Position numbers and translations under genes: made by a program. From NCBI GenBank assembly GCA_964539515.1, contig CAZIJO010000072.1, positions 1 to 24,522 of the forward strand: 24,522 nt of DNA, in the 5' to 3' direction. The DNA comes from JADLHS01 sp964539515 (GTDB taxonomy: Bacteria; Verrucomicrobiota; Verrucomicrobiia; Limisphaerales; JADLHS01). The notes beneath the pieces were generated by a model. The model ran no database searches and had not been told where the DNA came from. It saw only the letters and a list, made by a program, of their open reading frames with translations. This document shows positions 22,587 through 24,522 of this stretch, one piece after another; position 1 is the stretch's first letter, and every line of letters begins with the position of its first letter.

Positions 22587-23399
22587 TCAGGCCCGGCGAA
22601 CCAGCGGGGCGGCCAACCCGCCCGCGAGTACCAGGCCCGCGAGGATGATCCAGTTGTAGTGGCTGCCATACAATCCGGAGTAGTGGTTGCTGATCATGGT
22701 GAACACGACGGGAATGGCGAGAAACGTGTTGTGCCGGGCGCGTTCCCGGGCGCGAGTCAGCTCGGCGGTGTCCGCCGGCTGTCCAGCCCGGAGCGCGGCG
22801 ACCAGGCGCCGTTGGACCGGCAGAATGCGCATCCAGACGTTCGCCGTCATAATTGTGCCGAGCATGGCCCCCAGTTGCAGATAGGCGGCGCGCCCGCTGA
22901 AATACTTGCAGCCGACCCACGCCGTCACGACGACGAGCACATACGACACGATCAAACTCACGACCTTGCTTGGGCAGAGCTTCCAAAGCAGGTCATACCC
23001 GGCCCATCCCGCCAGCAGGAGGCCGCAGCTCAAGCCGATGGCGGCGCCCTTGCCAATGACGGCATCTTCCAGACTGATCAAGGAGCTGCCGTGGTAGAAC
23101 AGCAAGCCAAACAACAAAAGGCCGGCAAACCAGGTAATGCCGGATGCCCAGCGAAAACGGTGCAGCGTGGCTGGCAGTGACGTTGGGTTATTCGGTTTGG
23201 CGACCGAGTAAAGCCCGACCCCGTTAATCATCCACACGGTATGCTTTTCCGTTGATTTGTCGTCTCGGGATTGTTTCTCCGGTTCCGAAAACCATCCATC
23301 CAGCCAGGTAAAGTAATAGGTCGTGCCTACCCACAGGATGCCGGCAAAGACATGGGTCCAACGGAGGATCAAATCCAACCAGGGAATAGCATCGTTCAT
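22587..23399 (-). CDS. PuuD-like (urate oxidase N-terminal domain) membrane protein
   Basis: A 270-residue membrane protein with about seven or eight hydrophobic spans, resembling the membrane domain of urate hydroxylase PuuD: LILRWTHVFAGILWVGTTYYFTWLD (His16), LHRFRWASGITWF (His80), TANVWMRILPVQR and RARHNTFLAIPVVFTMISNHY (His223, His239). Full PuuD has a C-terminal cytochrome c domain; this protein ends before it and no CxxCH occurs. From family memory, PuuD has a HGGG-type motif where this protein reads WMINGVG (56-62). So membership in the family is likely, but urate oxidation is doubtful. The groEL terminator lies upstream and isolates its promoter in 23400-23518. Confidence 0.78.
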   Translation of the reverse strand: MNDAIPWLDLILRWTHVFAGILWVGTTYYFTWLDGWFSEPEKQSRDDKSTEKHTVWMINGVGLYSVAKPNNPTSLPATLHRFRWASGITWFAGLLLFGLLFYHGSSLISLEDAVIGKGAAIGLSCGLLLAGWAGYDLLWKLCPSKVVSLIVSYVLVVVTAWVGCKYFSGRAAYLQLGAMLGTIMTANVWMRILPVQRRLVAALRAGQPADTAELTRARERARHNTFLAIPVVFTMISNHYSGLYGSHYNWIILAGLVLAGGLAAPLVRRA

Positions 23400-23470
23400 G
23401 GGTCAGTCAGCTTTGGTATGCGGAAATGCCCGAGGTTGGCGTCCCGATCCGGTCGGTCAAGGTCGAAGTT

Positions 23471-23485
23471 GAAGCATTATGCTTC
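23471..23485. promoter_or_regulatory. Palindrome upstream of PuuD-like gene
   Basis: GAAGCATTATGCTTC, a 6-bp inverted repeat around TTA, 72 bases before the PuuD-like ATG. It could be an operator or a weak hairpin; nothing else supports either reading. Confidence 0.3.
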
Positions 23486-23518
23486 TGTCGAAGCCGCGAC
23501 GGCGGGTTTTTGTATAAG

Positions 23519-23550
23519 AAAAAAGGCGCGACCAGTTGCCTGGTCGCGCC
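23519..23550 (-). terminator. Intrinsic terminator of groEL
   Basis: On the minus strand an 11-bp perfect stem (GGCGCGACCAG / CTGGTCGCGCC) with a 4-base loop is followed directly by TTTTTT, 35 bases after the groEL stop codon. This is a textbook rho-independent terminator and the clearest in the window. Confidence 0.93.
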
Positions 23551-23585
23551 ATGGAATAATTCGCTTACTCGGGAATTAGGCTGGA

Positions 23586-24522
23586 TTAGTAACCGCCCAT
23601 GCCGCCCATATCAGGCGCGCCATGACCTGCCGGAGCGGGCTTTTCCTTCTCCGGAATTTCGGTCACGAGGCACTCGGTGGTGAGCAAGAGACCGGCGATC
23701 GACGCCGCGTTTTGCAGCGCCGAGCGGGTCACCTTCTTCGGATCCACCACGCCGGCCTTCACAAGGTCTTCAAAGTGGCCGGTGGCGACGTTGTAACCGT
23801 CGTTGCCCTTGCCCTTCTTGACCTGCTCCACGATGACGCTGCCTTCCACGCCGGCATTGGCCGACAGGGAGCGGAGCGGTGACTCGACCGCGCGCTTCAC
23901 GATGCCCACACCAATGGCTTCGTCCTCGTTTGCGCCCTTGACGGCCTCGATGGCCGGAATGCAGCGAATCAACGCCACACCGCCACCAGCCACGATGCCT
24001 TCTTCGACCGCGGCACGGGTGGCGTGCAGGGCGTCTTCGACCCGGGCTTTCTTTTCCTTCATTTCGGACTCGGTGGCGGCGCCGACATTGATGACGGCCA
24101 CACCGCCGGCGAGCTTCGCCAGGCGCTCTTGGAGCTTCTCCTTGTCGTAGTCGCTGGTGGTCTCCTCGATCTGGCGGCGGATTTGATTCACGCGACCCTG
24201 GATTTCGGAGGACTTGCCGTTGCCTTCCACGATGGTGCAATTTTCCTTGTCCACCACGATGCTCTTGGCGCGGCCGAGGTCTTCCAAGCCGATGCTCTCG
24301 AGCTTGATGCCGAGGTCTTCGCTGATGAACTTGCCGCCGGTGAGGATGGCAATGTCTTCGCACATCGCTTTGCGGCGATCACCGAAGCCGGGCGCTTTGA
24401 CGGCACAAACGTTGATTGTGCCGCGGAGCTTGTTCACGACGAGGGTCGCGAGAGCTTCGCCTTCCACGTCTTCCGCGATGATGAGCAGCGGCTTGCCGAG
24501 CTTGGCCACCTTTTCGAGGATG
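23586..24522 (-). CDS. groEL: Chaperonin GroEL, C-terminal part (5' end outside window)
   Basis: About 312 of some 540 residues of the 60-kDa chaperonin that folds proteins in an ATP-driven double ring with GroES. The frame is open through the window edge. Visible are KPLLIIAEDVEGEALATLV of the apical domain, KAPGFGDRRKAM, the intermediate hinge, and the equatorial EDALHATRAAVEEGIVAGGG containing the catalytic Asp (E. coli Asp398), then NAGVEGSVIVEQVK and VTRSALQNAASIAGLLLTTE. The tail ends GHGAPDMGGMGGY, a short form of the usual GGM tail. groES is not visible; it may precede groEL beyond the edge. Confidence 0.97.
   Translation of the reverse strand, partial: ILEKVAKLGKPLLIIAEDVEGEALATLVVNKLRGTINVCAVKAPGFGDRRKAMCEDIAILTGGKFISEDLGIKLESIGLEDLGRAKSIVVDKENCTIVEGNGKSSEIQGRVNQIRRQIEETTSDYDKEKLQERLAKLAGGVAVINVGAATESEMKEKKARVEDALHATRAAVEEGIVAGGGVALIRCIPAIEAVKGANEDEAIGVGIVKRAVESPLRSLSANAGVEGSVIVEQVKKGKGNDGYNVATGHFEDLVKAGVVDPKKVTRSALQNAASIAGLLLTTECLVTEIPEKEKPAPAGHGAPDMGGMGGY

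Overview
The window is about 24.5 kb of GC-rich bacterial DNA. It most likely comes from a verrucomicrobium of the Pedosphaera/Limisphaerales type. The basis is gene content: two adjacent secreted sulfatases, an SGNH plus alpha/beta hydrolase fusion, repeat-rich secreted proteins with a C-terminal 'YxIE...W...FYR' module, many weak ribosome binding sites, and several signal-peptide hydrolases. The assignment is inference; no rRNA or marker phylogeny was available. There is no integrase, transposase, CRISPR array or phage gene.

Layout. 1-1735 (+): ammonium transporter amt and PII protein gene, a nitrogen-sensing pair. 1751-1827 (-): tRNA-Val(UAC). 1902-3236 (-): response-regulator receiver fused to a metallo-beta-lactamase hydrolase, divergent from a permuted papain-fold (YiiX-like) protein at 3365-4099 (+). 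4103-7124 (-): a run of three genes, in transcription order an SGNH/alpha-beta hydrolase fusion, a yeast-type (Fcy1-like) cytosine deaminase and a Sel1-repeat protein. 7417-8334 (+): secreted SMP-30/gluconolactonase-like protein. 8353-10789 (-): NarL-type two-component pair, kinase then regulator.

11075-19217 (+): a polysaccharide-oriented block with two translationally coupled sulfatases, a doubtful small ORF, a large secreted beta-repeat protein and a multidomain GH71/GH99-like hydrolase. 19548-21541 (+): argB coupled by ATGA overlap to a GH20-like secreted hydrolase. 21656-23399 (-): a PuuD-like membrane protein followed by an XRE-HTH plus metallo-beta-lactamase fusion. 23519-24522 (-): 3' part of groEL and its intrinsic terminator.

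How it fits together. The sulfatases, GH71/99-like and GH20-like enzymes and the secreted repeat protein suggest breakdown of sulfated or amino-sugar-containing glycans outside the cytoplasm. The divergent two-component pair is a candidate regulator of that block. The most unusual points are two different regulatory-domain/MBL-hydrolase fusions, the yeast-type cytosine deaminase in a hydrolase operon, a kinase whose Y_Y_Y sensor domain looks split by an insert of about 170 residues, and a 16-nt hairpin repeat occurring three times around the kinase and sulfatase genes. None of these by itself proves a new system.
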